Positions 7,178 through 15,367 of a stretch of 64,000 nt of DNA are shown here, piece by piece (the first letter of the stretch is position 1; each line of letters opens with the position of its first letter). A program made the position numbers and the translations under genes. This stretch comes from Infirmifilum sp. NZ (GTDB taxonomy: Archaea > Thermoproteota > Thermoprotei > Thermofilales > Thermofilaceae). The notes under the pieces were generated by a model. That model was not told the DNA's origin and ran no database searches. It was given only the letters and a program-made list of their open reading frames with translations. The DNA is taken from positions 698,582 to 762,581 of the forward strand of contig NZ_CP094288.1 of NCBI RefSeq assembly GCF_022693705.1. The letters are read 5' to 3'.

Positions 7178-9862
7178 ATGAGTGAGAGCACTCCTTGGCA
7201 CGCTCTCAGCCAGGAGGAAGTCTTCGAGAGGCTGCGCACAACTCCTCTAGGGCTGAGCGAGGATGAGGCCCGTAGACGTCTTAAAGTTTGGGGGCCGAAC
7301 AGGATTGAGGAGGAGAAGAGGATTAGCCCCTTGAGGCTTTTCCTGAACCAGTTCCTGAACCCTCTGACCGGTTTGCTTCTTTTCGCAACAGCCCTTTCAG
7401 TTGCGATAGGCGAGACTCTCGACGCCTTGGTCATAGTTGTTCTCGTTTTGGCGGGTGCAGTCCTAGGCTTTTACCAGGAGTACAGGGCTGAGCGGGCCCT
7501 TGAAGCCCTCAAAAAAATGGCGTCGCCTCTCGCAACAGTCATAAGGGAAGGTGAGGTGAAGACCGTTCGCTCGGAGGAAGTTGTACCTGGGGACGTGCTC
7601 GTGCTAAACGCTGGCGATAGAGTCGCGGCAGACGCTAGAGTTTTCGAGGCAGTAAACCTCCGGGTTGACGAGTCCATGCTTACTGGAGAGTCTACCCCTG
7701 TGGACAAGATCGCTGAGACCCTAGAAGCTGACGCGCCTTTAGCGGAAAGAGTGAACATGGTTTTCGCGGGTACTGTGGTAGTGTACGGGAAGGGGAAAGC
7801 CGTCGTCGTGGCAACGGGGAAAAACACCGAGCTTGGGAAAATCGCTGAGTCACTACAGGAGGTTAAAACCGAGAAAACCCCCCTCGAGAGGCAGCTCGAC
7901 GCGCTCGGGAGGAATCTCCTGGTTCTCATGCTAGTCGTGGCTTCCGTGGTTTCGATTGTAGGCATGTTCTTCTGGGGGCTCCATCCTCTGGAGCTGCTAC
8001 TTTGGGCTGTGAGTCTAGCTGTTGCGGCTGTACCGGAGGCTCTTCCAGTCGTGGTAACGGGCTCGCTCGCCATCGGTGTTTACAAGATGGCGAAGAGGAA
8101 CGCCATCGTTAAGAGGCTTCCGGCTGTCGAGACGCTGGGCTCGACAACTTACATTTGCAGCGATAAGACGGGGACCATGACTAAGGGTGAGATGACGGCG
8201 GTGAAGATCTGGGTTTACGACGTCACGTTTGAGGTTACAGGTACGGGCTACGACCCGAGAGGAGAAATACTGCTCGGAGGCTCCCGCGTTGAGGCTTCTC
8301 GAATTCAACCGCTGTACATGCTGCTTTTAAACGCGTACAATAACAACGACTCTCAGCTATCTAATTCGGATGGGAAGTGGATCGTCAGAGGTGATACGAC
8401 GGAGGGTGCTCTCAAGGTTCTCGCGGTGAAAGCCGGAGTAACTTTATCCTTGGAGAGGGTAGGCGAGGTTCCCTTCTCCTCCGAGAGAAAGAGGATGAGC
8501 ACGCTTCATGTGCACCAGAGTGGGAAGGTGATGTTCGTGAAGGGTGCTCCTGAAGTTCTGCTACCTTTATCGTCAAAGATCCTCACGTTTAACGGTGAGG
8601 CTGTTGAACTGACAGACGAGGTTAGAAGGAGGGTCCTCGAGGTCAACGATGAGTTCGCCAGAGAGGGGTTGAGAAACATCGCTTTTGCGGTTAAGTTCTT
8701 CGATCATGAAAAGGAAACTGTATCTGAGGATGACGAGAAAGATCTAGTTTTCCTTGGCCTAGTAGCCCTGATAGACCCCCCTCGCCCAGAGGTTAAAAGC
8801 GCGTTGGAAACGTGTAAGAGAGCAGGGATTAAGGTCTCGATGATAACAGGCGATCACAAGCTCACGGCTTTATCCGTAGCGAAGCAACTCGGTATGCTCG
8901 AGGAGGGAGACATCGTGATCACTGGTGCCGAGCTAGAGAAGATGAGCGAGGAAGAGCTTACCGAGAAAGTTGAGAGAATCCGGGTCTATGCACGCGTGTC
9001 CCCCGAACACAAGCTTCGCATAGTTAAAGCACTAAAAAAGAGGGGGCATGTGGTGGCTATGACCGGAGATGGAGTAAACGACGCGCCGGCTCTCAAGGCT
9101 GCGGATGTCGGCGTGGCGATGGGTATTACAGGTACTGAGGTGGCCAAAGAGGCCGCTTCCATGGTGTTAGCCGACGACAACTTCGCGACGATAGTTGAAG
9201 CAGTAAAGCTTGGTCGTGAAATATTCGAAAACATCAGAAAGTACCTTGTTTACCTGCTGTCGGCTAACATCACGGAGCTTCTAGTCCCACTCTTCGCCAC
9301 CTTCATGGGCCTCCCAATACCGTTCACGGCGACGCAGATACTTTGGGTTAACCTCGTCACAGACGGGGCGCCAGCGATCGCGCTAAGCCTTGAGCCCGGC
9401 GAGCCTGACCTTCTCGAGCGAGAGCCGCGAAAGCCCAACTCGCCTATATTCTCGAGAGGGGAGACGCTGGCATTCCTAGTAATAACGCCGCTCGTTTTCA
9501 CGCTCAGCCTAGCCTTTCTGTTCAAGCTTCTCCTGGGAAACGGTGTCTCCGTAGTGGAGGCTAGGACTACGCTCTTCACGTCCATGGTGCTCGGCGAGCT
9601 TGTCCTAGCTTATCTGTTCAGGTCTCTCAGAAGCCCGATCTACAAGCTCTCGCCCCTGCGCAACAAGCCCCTCCTCTTGACGCTGGTTCTATCCTTCATC
9701 GTACAATTGCTGATCTTAAGTATTCCTCCAGTGCAGGTCGCACTCGACATAACACAGATCTCTCTTGAAGATTTCGAGAAAGCCGTAGCTGTGATAGCTA
9801 CGCTAGCGGTGACCACCGAGGTGGCCAAAGTTACCTTATCGCACCTAGAGGAAAGAAGGTAG
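7178..9862 (+). CDS. P-type cation-transporting ATPase (Ca2+-ATPase-like, P2 type)
   Basis: 894 aa, full length. Domain order: cation ATPase N-terminal helix bundle, two TM helices, actuator domain with LTGES, TM pair with PEALPVVVT (M4), phosphorylation site CSDKTGTMTK (Asp329), nucleotide-binding domain with KGAPE, MITGDH and MTGDGVNDAPALK hinge motifs, and a six-helix C-terminal domain with NLVTDGAPAIALSLE in M6. The M4 Pro-Glu-Ala-Leu-Pro and M6 Asn/Asp fit Ca2+ pumps of the SERCA/PMR1 and LMCA1 group, though Na+ or Mn2+ cannot be excluded. It is an integral membrane protein and stands alone, 84 bp after the ArsA-like gene. Confidence 0.93.
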   Translation: MSESTPWHALSQEEVFERLRTTPLGLSEDEARRRLKVWGPNRIEEEKRISPLRLFLNQFLNPLTGLLLFATALSVAIGETLDALVIVVLVLAGAVLGFYQEYRAERALEALKKMASPLATVIREGEVKTVRSEEVVPGDVLVLNAGDRVAADARVFEAVNLRVDESMLTGESTPVDKIAETLEADAPLAERVNMVFAGTVVVYGKGKAVVVATGKNTELGKIAESLQEVKTEKTPLERQLDALGRNLLVLMLVVASVVSIVGMFFWGLHPLELLLWAVSLAVAAVPEALPVVVTGSLAIGVYKMAKRNAIVKRLPAVETLGSTTYICSDKTGTMTKGEMTAVKIWVYDVTFEVTGTGYDPRGEILLGGSRVEASRIQPLYMLLLNAYNNNDSQLSNSDGKWIVRGDTTEGALKVLAVKAGVTLSLERVGEVPFSSERKRMSTLHVHQSGKVMFVKGAPEVLLPLSSKILTFNGEAVELTDEVRRRVLEVNDEFAREGLRNIAFAVKFFDHEKETVSEDDEKDLVFLGLVALIDPPRPEVKSALETCKRAGIKVSMITGDHKLTALSVAKQLGMLEEGDIVITGAELEKMSEEELTEKVERIRVYARVSPEHKLRIVKALKKRGHVVAMTGDGVNDAPALKAADVGVAMGITGTEVAKEAASMVLADDNFATIVEAVKLGREIFENIRKYLVYLLSANITELLVPLFATFMGLPIPFTATQILWVNLVTDGAPAIALSLEPGEPDLLEREPRKPNSPIFSRGETLAFLVITPLVFTLSLAFLFKLLLGNGVSVVEARTTLFTSMVLGELVLAYLFRSLRSPIYKLSPLRNKPLLLTLVLSFIVQLLILSIPPVQVALDITQISLEDFEKAVAVIATLAVTTEVAKVTLSHLEERR

Positions 9863-10216
9863 TCACACTCGAGGCCTCACGATAATTCTCTCCACGTAGC
9901 CGCGCGACCTAAGCTTCTCCACGATAAGCCTACCTGTTCCCACGGGGATATTCAGGGCGGTGCAGATTTCTTGAAGTGTGCGCCTGCCATCGCACATCGC
10001 AAGGAACATCCACTCCAGCGTCTCCAAGCCCTTGGGCTCAGGCGCCCTGCTGGACGGTACAGGTATCTCAAGCAGGGAGTTCAGGACAGGCCGCTCTGAA
10101 GAGCTTGACCACTCGATCCGAACGACCCTACCCTCGGAATTCACGAAAACTACAACCTGGTGGTCATCGTGGGGGATGACGATCGCTGCAATCTTCAGAG
10201 GGTTCCTGTTGGCCAC
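9863..10216 (-). CDS. Small winged-helix protein of unknown function
   Basis: 117 aa. The first about 50 residues look like two short beta hairpins (VVVFVNSEGRVVRIEW). The last about 60 form a helix-turn-helix region (LEWMFLAMCDGRRTLQEICTALNIPVGTGRLIVEKLRSRGYVERI). It is probably a DNA-binding regulator, but I do not recognise the family. Its stop abuts the P-type ATPase stop with no gap, so the two genes converge. Confidence 0.6.
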   Translation of the reverse strand: MANRNPLKIAAIVIPHDDHQVVVFVNSEGRVVRIEWSSSSERPVLNSLLEIPVPSSRAPEPKGLETLEWMFLAMCDGRRTLQEICTALNIPVGTGRLIVEKLRSRGYVERIIVRPRV

Positions 10217-10362
10217 GAGACTACCTCTTCGTCCACCTTAACGTCGAAGCTTCTTGAACACTTAGGGCAAGTAACTTCAGGCACACGTAGAGCTCTCAGG
10301 AGAGCAATAAAAGCTTATTCGATTAAACGTTTTTGAGCTTACGCAAAATTACTAAGTCATAA

Positions 10363-10369
10363 TTATAAG
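10363..10369 (+). promoter_or_regulatory. TATA box of the FBP aldolase/phosphatase gene
   Basis: TTATAAG is centred about 28 bp before ATG 10394. A four-codon frame (ATG 10383 to TGA) overlaps this ATG in an ATGA; if transcription starts early enough it could act as a mini-leader, but the TATA spacing favours a start at or just before 10394. Confidence 0.5.
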
Positions 10370-10393
10370 TTAGGATGACGCAATGAAAACACG

Positions 10394-11497
10394 ATGAAGG
10401 TAACAGTATCGCTTATTAAGGCTGACATTGGCGGGGTTGCCGGACACGTTATAGTTCATCCAAAGCACGAAGAGCTTGCGCGAAAAAAGCTTCAGGAGGC
10501 TAAGGAGACAGGCTTAATAATCGACTACTATGTGTACCACGTCGGGGATGACCTTCAGCTGCTGATGACGCACCTCAGAGGAGAGAACAGCCCCGAGATA
10601 CACAAGCTCGCCTGGGACATATTCGTCGAGGCGACTGAGAAGGTCAGCAAGGTTTACAAGCTCTACGGCGCAGGGCAGGACCTCCTGAGCGAGTCTTTCT
10701 CTGGAAACGTAAGAGGGCTGGGGCCAGGAGTCGCTGAGATGGAGTTTGAGGAGAGGAAGAGCGAGCCGATCCTTGTCTTTTCAGCTGATAAGACGGAGCC
10801 TGGTGCTTGGAACTTTAAGCTGTACAAGATATTCGCGGATCCCTTTAACACGGCAGGTCTAGTCATCGACCCGCTGATGCACGAAGGGTTTACCTTCGAG
10901 GTCTTGGACCTTATAGAGGGTAAAGCCGTGAAGCTGAGGGCTCCTGAGGAGATCTACGACCTCCTGGGTCTCATAGGGACAACAGGCAGGTATGTGATCA
11001 GGAAGGTTTGGAGAAGAGTGGATAATGAGGTTGCGGCTTCAGCCTCGGTGACCAGGCTCTCACTAATAGCTGGGAGGTACGTCGGTAAGGACGATCCCGT
11101 CTTGATAATCAGGGCGCAGCACGGTTTTCCGGCTACAGGGGAGGTTCTGGAGGCGTTTGCCTTCCCGCACCTGGTTTCCGGCTGGATGCGAGGCTCCCAC
11201 ACGGGGCCACTAATGCCTGTGAGCCTCCGCGACGCGAAGTGCACGCGCTTCGACGGCCCGCCCAGGGTTGTAGGTCTAGGATTTCAGCTACATGATGGTT
11301 TGCTGGAGGGCCCCGTCGACCTGTTCGACGACCCTGCTTTCGACTACACCAGAAGGATCGCGGAGGAAGTCGCTGACTACATGAGGAGGCACGGTCCATT
11401 CATGCCTCACAGGCTCGGCCCCGAGGAGATGGAGTACACCACTCTCCCGCAGATTCTATCCAAGCTGAAGGATAGATTTGAGAAGGTTGAGGCGTAA
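10394..11497 (+). CDS. fbp: Fructose-1,6-bisphosphate aldolase/phosphatase (class V FBPase)
   Basis: 367 aa, the usual length. This bifunctional archaeal gluconeogenic enzyme condenses dihydroxyacetone phosphate and glyceraldehyde 3-phosphate and then dephosphorylates the product to fructose 6-phosphate. It starts with the typical MKVTVSLIKADIGGVAGHV and has Asp-rich Mg-binding segments (YHVGDDLQLL, FSADKTEPGAWN). Tyr229 and Lys232 in AGRYVGKDD correspond to the catalytic Tyr and Schiff-base Lys known from crenarchaeal enzymes. It acts in the cytosol as a unidirectional control point of gluconeogenesis. The gene is monocistronic with a strong TATA box. Confidence 0.97.
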   Translation: MKVTVSLIKADIGGVAGHVIVHPKHEELARKKLQEAKETGLIIDYYVYHVGDDLQLLMTHLRGENSPEIHKLAWDIFVEATEKVSKVYKLYGAGQDLLSESFSGNVRGLGPGVAEMEFEERKSEPILVFSADKTEPGAWNFKLYKIFADPFNTAGLVIDPLMHEGFTFEVLDLIEGKAVKLRAPEEIYDLLGLIGTTGRYVIRKVWRRVDNEVAASASVTRLSLIAGRYVGKDDPVLIIRAQHGFPATGEVLEAFAFPHLVSGWMRGSHTGPLMPVSLRDAKCTRFDGPPRVVGLGFQLHDGLLEGPVDLFDDPAFDYTRRIAEEVADYMRRHGPFMPHRLGPEEMEYTTLPQILSKLKDRFEKVEA

Positions 11498-11502
11498 ATA
11501 CG

Positions 11503-12774
11503 TTAAATAGACCATTTTTCTAACCCTGCCTCTTCCTCAAACGTGTTAGGGTTCACCTTCTGGACTCCCAGCAGCCAAAGCTTCTCGGCGGGATTGTCGA
11601 CCGGAGTCAGGACCTGGATCCTGCCTTCACGGGGATTAACCCCGGTTATGACGCCTATGCCCTCGCAGTACTTTTCCCGGCTCATGAAGCCTACAACGCT
11701 GTGCATTAGCTCGTAGCCGCTTAGCACTTTGACGTGCCTTACGCCGTACACGCTCTTTGCTAGCTCGATAGCTTGTGGAGGGGGCTGGGGTTGAGCGATA
11801 ACCCCAATGTGATCGTCCGACTTCTCAGCATAAAGCACGTTGACTCCTAAAATCGCCTGAAGCCTTGAAACTTCTTCCGCAGCCAGGGGGGTGCCTGTGA
11901 AGAAGAACGTGTAAGCTATGTCTATGCTGGCGAAGTCCACGCTTTTCACGGAAGCTGATGCGAGGTACCTCGAGAACACCCACCTTCTGTACTCTCTCCT
12001 GTCCCCCTTACTCCTCTCGAAGACGTAATGAGGCTTGGGAACTCTAGTGAGCCTAAACATCTTCCTCAGGGGGCGCTCCAGCTGGACTAGGGTGCTGGAT
12101 CCACCCACGAGCACAACGAGGTCAGGTTCTACGGCGAGGGTTTTAATGAACTTTAGGTCTCTACCCTCGCTTTCGGTAACCCAGCCCGTGGTGTCTATTA
12201 TCGTGATATCGGCCAGCTTCTCAGCCTTACGCAGAAGGGCAACTACACCACCTATGCTCCTGTGGAGTAGCCCCGAGGGAGTGTTAGAGCCTATGAAGAA
12301 GGAGTCATAAACCTCGACGTTCACGAGGGAGTAGACGGGCTTCGCGGTTACGCCAAGCCCAATAGCCCCTGGAGGCCCTATGCTTTTCTGCCCCACATCC
12401 GCGTCGATAACAGCCACTCTTCGCCCTCTCCCCGTGAGAGAGTTGACAAGCAACGTGGCGAGAGAGGTTTTCCCGCTGTCCACATCCCCTATAATGATGA
12501 CGCGCCTGAACTCGCCCTGGCTTAGAGCCTCTGCGAGCCTGTACCACTCGGCCGGTATCGTGTCCCCTTCAAACAGGGAGAAGCTACCCTTATCGACCTC
12601 CAGTCTAGAGTCGCCTGTAGCGTACAGGGGTAACGACCTGGTGGGCTCCGCAAAGGCCTCGCTCCCGGCGCTGAGAGTCGCTCCGAAGACCATTACAGAG
12701 CCTTCGAGGATTCTGACCTTCGAGGGGCCATGGGCTACCAGCGTGTACCCTTTAGGTAGACTTATCTCAGGCAT
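11503..12774 (-). CDS. Clp1/Grc3-type polynucleotide 5'-hydroxyl kinase
   Basis: 423 aa. An N-terminal beta-rich domain (about 1-85) precedes a P-loop kinase domain with Walker [10 protein letters not shown] (96-104) and the Clp1 signature [15 protein letters not shown] (about 117-131), then TTGWV. A C-terminal beta domain (about 330-423) completes the Clp1 layout. Archaeal homologues phosphorylate 5'-OH ends of RNA and DNA with ATP or GTP, likely in tRNA splicing or RNA repair. The gene converges with fbp, five bases apart. A cyclase for RNA ends (rtcA) lies elsewhere in the window. Confidence 0.88.
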   Translation of the reverse strand: MPEISLPKGYTLVAHGPSKVRILEGSVMVFGATLSAGSEAFAEPTRSLPLYATGDSRLEVDKGSFSLFEGDTIPAEWYRLAEALSQGEFRRVIIIGDVDSGKTSLATLLVNSLTGRGRRVAVIDADVGQKSIGPPGAIGLGVTAKPVYSLVNVEVYDSFFIGSNTPSGLLHRSIGGVVALLRKAEKLADITIIDTTGWVTESEGRDLKFIKTLAVEPDLVVLVGGSSTLVQLERPLRKMFRLTRVPKPHYVFERSKGDRREYRRWVFSRYLASASVKSVDFASIDIAYTFFFTGTPLAAEEVSRLQAILGVNVLYAEKSDDHIGVIAQPQPPPQAIELAKSVYGVRHVKVLSGYELMHSVVGFMSREKYCEGIGVITGVNPREGRIQVLTPVDNPAEKLWLLGVQKVNPNTFEEEAGLEKWSI

Positions 12775-12790
12775 GCCTCCAGCGATTTCC

Positions 12791-12797
12791 TTATAAC
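12791..12797 (+). promoter_or_regulatory. TATA box of the macrodomain gene
   Basis: TTATAAC is centred about 29 bp before ATG 12823. The promoter lies between two divergently transcribed genes. Confidence 0.45.
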
Positions 12798-12822
12798 ACC
12801 TCGAAGGGGTTTTAAAGTTACT

Positions 12823-13386
12823 ATGCGTGCGTGCTTCAAGGTGCAGGGAGTTTCAGTTGAGCTCATCGAAGGCGACATAACGGAGCTAGAGGCCGACGCT
12901 ATAGTTAACGCCGCTAACAGCTACCTTAAACACGGAGGCGGTGTTGCGCTAGCGATTGTTAAGAAGGGGGGTTACACTATACAGCGGGAAAGCGATGAGT
13001 ATGTCTCGAGACATGGACCCGTGCCCGAGGGCCAGGTGGCTGTCACTGGAGCTGGTAAACTCAAGGCGAAGTACGTAATCCACGCGGTGGGTCCAAAGTA
13101 TGGGGATCCTCTGGGAGACCAGAAGCTCCTGAATGCTTTCACGAACTCGCTTCTCAAAGCAGAGGAGCTGGGGCTGAAGAGCATAGCCTTCCCGGCTATC
13201 TCCACCGGGGTGTACGGCTACCCCTACGAGAAGTGCGCGGAGATAGCCGCCAGGGCTGTCCTAGAGACGGCCGGCAGGCTGAAAAGCGTGAGCAGGATTG
13301 TGTTCTGCCTTTACGGGAGAGAAGCGTACAGCGCCTTCGCGACTGTGTTCAGTGAATTGCTGAGGGATTATACTTCATCCTGCTGA
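12823..13386 (+). CDS. Macrodomain protein (ADP-ribose binding / O-acetyl-ADP-ribose deacetylase-like)
   Basis: 187 aa, a single macrodomain. Signature segments are [17 protein letters not shown], the loop [11 protein letters not shown] and [13 protein letters not shown], which form the ADP-ribose pocket. Such proteins hydrolyse O-acetyl-ADP-ribose or remove ADP-ribose from proteins or nucleic acids. No NAD-dependent ADP-ribosyltransferase is adjacent that would suggest a DarTG-type toxin-antitoxin pair. The 3' end overlaps the convergent PsiE gene by 19 bp. Confidence 0.93.
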   Translation: MRACFKVQGVSVELIEGDITELEADAIVNAANSYLKHGGGVALAIVKKGGYTIQRESDEYVSRHGPVPEGQVAVTGAGKLKAKYVIHAVGPKYGDPLGDQKLLNAFTNSLLKAEELGLKSIAFPAISTGVYGYPYEKCAEIAARAVLETAGRLKSVSRIVFCLYGREAYSAFATVFSELLRDYTSSC

Positions 13387-13826
13387 TCTGCCAGGCGAGT
13401 CTTGCGGGATATGATCCACGACGCGAAGAGTGCTACGAACACAACGATGTAAAGGATAAGGCGTATGTCTGAAACCTCCTTCAGCTCCATAGTTATTATC
13501 TCTCGAATTATGAAGATAAGGGCCGCTTCGAGGACGACGATCACCGAGATCCTCTTCTCGACAATGCCTCCCACTAGGGTTCGCATAAGATCCACCGCCA
13601 CTATCATAAGGAGTGACTCGTCGAGAAAGGTTACGAAGTGCTGTCTGTCGAAGGTTGCCTCGGCAGCCAGCTTAAACGCTTCTCCTCCGAGCTTCCACAG
13701 AGACAGCACGACGGCTATGGCGAGCAGGAACGCTATCAGGGCTTCAAGCAGAGTAATTAGGCCTCCCGCGACCCTCTCTACGTAACGCTCCACGCCTCGA
13801 AACGACAACCTGACACGTAAAAACAT
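13368..13826 (-). CDS. PsiE-family integral membrane protein
   Basis: 152 aa with four predicted membrane helices (about 20-45, 70-90, 95-112, 120-140). The pattern of helix 1 followed by an acidic [18 protein letters not shown] segment and [15 protein letters not shown] is typical of the PsiE (phosphate-starvation-inducible E) family. The molecular role is unknown even in bacteria. Nothing nearby suggests phosphate control. It overlaps the macrodomain gene tail to tail. Confidence 0.8.
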   Translation of the reverse strand: MFLRVRLSFRGVERYVERVAGGLITLLEALIAFLLAIAVVLSLWKLGGEAFKLAAEATFDRQHFVTFLDESLLMIVAVDLMRTLVGGIVEKRISVIVVLEAALIFIIREIITMELKEVSDIRLILYIVVFVALFASWIISRKTRLADQQDEV

Positions 13827-13854
13827 TTTTCATAATTAATCACGTCAACACAGG

Positions 13855-14490
13855 GTGCTCTGGTTGAACCTAGTAGTGCTGGCCGGAGGTGCTGGTCGAA
13901 GGCTAGGCGGGGTTTACAAGCCCCTTCTGGAGCTGTGCGGCAAGCCGATGATCCTCAGGATACTGGAGGCCATGTCAGGGTACTTCGACAAGGTAACCGT
14001 TATAGTGCATGACGCCGAGCAGATCGAAGCAGTCTCCAAGATAGCTACCGGTTTAGGGTTGCGAGTGGATGTAGTAAGGGATATCCTGGAGGTGGCCTCG
14101 CCGCTGAGCGGCCTGTACACGGCCTCGCTGACCGTTAAAGAAGGGATTTTTGCAGTGATCCCCGCTGACACACCTTTCATCAGAGGAAAGACGATGAAAG
14201 CACTCCACCAGCTTCTCGACGACGAAAACGATGCCGTTGTACCGAGGTGGCCCAACGGGTACGTTGAGCCCCTTATCGCCGTCTACAGGAGAGAGGCTGT
14301 GAGGCGAGCCCTCAGCAACGCCGCGCTCAGCAGTCTGAGGGTCTCGTGGCTTCTCGAAAACATAAGGACAAAGTACGTGAGCGTGGAGGAAATATCCGAG
14401 AACCCGCGACTGGAGTTCTTCAACGTGAACACTCGCGATGATTTAGAGGTTGTGCAAAGGCTATGTCACGAAAACTGTCAATTCGCGTAG
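13855..14490 (+). CDS. mobA: Molybdenum cofactor guanylyltransferase-like NTP transferase (MobA family)
   Basis: 211 aa from GTG 13855; TTG 13864 gives MNLVVLAGGAGRRLGG and is also plausible. The nucleotide-binding LAGGAGRRLGGVYKPLLE and the metal-binding AVIPADTPFI (Asp in strand 3) are the MobA/NTP-transferase hallmarks. MobA adds GMP to molybdopterin, but tungstopterin enzymes of the aldehyde ferredoxin oxidoreductase type carry the pterin without nucleotide, so a related role or service to another enzyme is possible. It lies upstream of the oxidoreductase, MoaD and ModE genes. It overlaps the JAMM gene by 30 bp at the 3' end. Confidence 0.8.
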   Translation: MLWLNLVVLAGGAGRRLGGVYKPLLELCGKPMILRILEAMSGYFDKVTVIVHDAEQIEAVSKIATGLGLRVDVVRDILEVASPLSGLYTASLTVKEGIFAVIPADTPFIRGKTMKALHQLLDDENDAVVPRWPNGYVEPLIAVYRREAVRRALSNAALSSLRVSWLLENIRTKYVSVEEISENPRLEFFNVNTRDDLEVVQRLCHENCQFA

Positions 14491-14886
14491 CTCTGACTCG
14501 TAGACCCAGGCCCTGACACCACTTTTAGACAATATAACCCAGACCTCACCGGGGCACTCCATCATCCTCCTCAGGTCTAGGGGTGAAGGTGTCGATTGAG
14601 AATCCTTGTGAATGTGGAGGAGGCCGATGTACTCTAGCCCGTTGGATGTGGCCCTGCGCACGGCTTCAACCCAGTCTCCAAAGTCCACTCGGAAAGTCCC
14701 CTGGGTATAGGCTCCTCTAAGCTTGTACGCTTCCAAAACGTGGTACACGTCTTCGATTCTCGTACCAGAAAGTGCTGCGACGCACTCGCTTGGACACTCG
14801 CGCCAGAGCGATTCTAAGGCGGAGTTAGGTATAACGATCTTCCTGACACCAAGGCTTTCTACGATCAAGCTTGGGCAAACATCCAC
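14461..14886 (-). CDS. JAMM/MPN+ metalloprotease-like protein
   Basis: 141 aa, one MPN domain. The zinc and catalytic residues are all present: Glu34 (SECVAALSG) and the motif HIHKDSQSTPSPLD, giving His91, His93, Ser101 and Asp104 with the canonical HxHx7Sx2D spacing. Archaeal JAMM proteins cleave small ubiquitin-like modifiers (SAMPs) from proteins or process MoaD/ThiS-like precursors. MoaD lies about 2.4 kb away in the same cofactor cluster, which makes MoaD or a relative a natural substrate candidate; this is inference. The gene is transcribed against MobA. Confidence 0.85.
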   Translation of the reverse strand: MDVCPSLIVESLGVRKIVIPNSALESLWRECPSECVAALSGTRIEDVYHVLEAYKLRGAYTQGTFRVDFGDWVEAVRRATSNGLEYIGLLHIHKDSQSTPSPLDLRRMMECPGEVWVILSKSGVRAWVYESELRELTVFVT

Positions 14887-15367
14887 AAGCCTATACGTAG
14901 TTGCTACACATTTTTGTTTTCCCCTAACCCCCTACTTCGCCTTAACACTTCCGCTTCTCGTAAAGTTGCTAGATAGCGAGAGAGGCTCCAAGGGGTGCCT
15001 GCACTGCTACGTAATACACTGCTAGGTCAATTGAAATGCCCATACCCTGGCGCATGCACCCTAATCTAACCAGGAAGTTAACGAGAAGGTCTTAGTCAGC
15101 TTGCAAACCGCAGACCTGGTTCAACCAGACTCAGAACGTCGACATACTCGAGAAAAAGGCTGTCGGATCGCTCAAGGGGGATCCTTGCATAACGAAAGCC
15201 TGCACAGGACATTATGAAAGCCGCGAGGAAGCCAGATCAGTGAGAGGTGGACGTGCCAAGCGTGAGCTATCATGACTGTGTATTTTTATTAAAAATTTCG
15301 CGATATTTTTATCCGGAAATATCGTAAAACTTTTCTACTAGAAAGCAAGAATAGTGATTGACCGCCG
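14887..15367. other. 481-bp intergenic region upstream of the oxidoreductase
   Basis: No gene is supported here. One plus frame of about 60 codons ends at a TGA near 15274 but has no ATG, GTG or TTG, so it may be a remnant. A 13-bp palindrome CTGGTTcAACCAG lies near 15115-15127. The last 90 bp are AT-rich and contain two copies of TATTTTTAT (15281-15289 and 15304-15312), a palindrome and the promoter of the oxidoreductase gene. Confidence 0.5.
15301..15324. promoter_or_regulatory. Palindromic operator candidate over the oxidoreductase promoter
   Basis: Perfect 8-bp arms CGATATTT (15301-15308) and AAATATCG (15317-15324) flank TTATCCGG. A TATA-like TTTTTATC lies inside, so a bound dimer would block TFB/TBP. 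The arms resemble the CG-TAT half-sites of bacterial ModE operators, and a ModE-type regulator is encoded at 17522 in the same cluster. The link between them is inference. Confidence 0.45.

Noticed and set aside
15100-15130. tRNA-like GGTTCAACC segment
   Set aside because: It belongs to a 13-bp palindrome; no acceptor, D or anticodon stem can be formed around it.
15085-15275. Possible small gene or remnant upstream of aor
   Set aside because: A stop-free plus frame of about 60 codons exists but has no usable start codon and no recognisable similarity; kept only as a note on the intergenic region.
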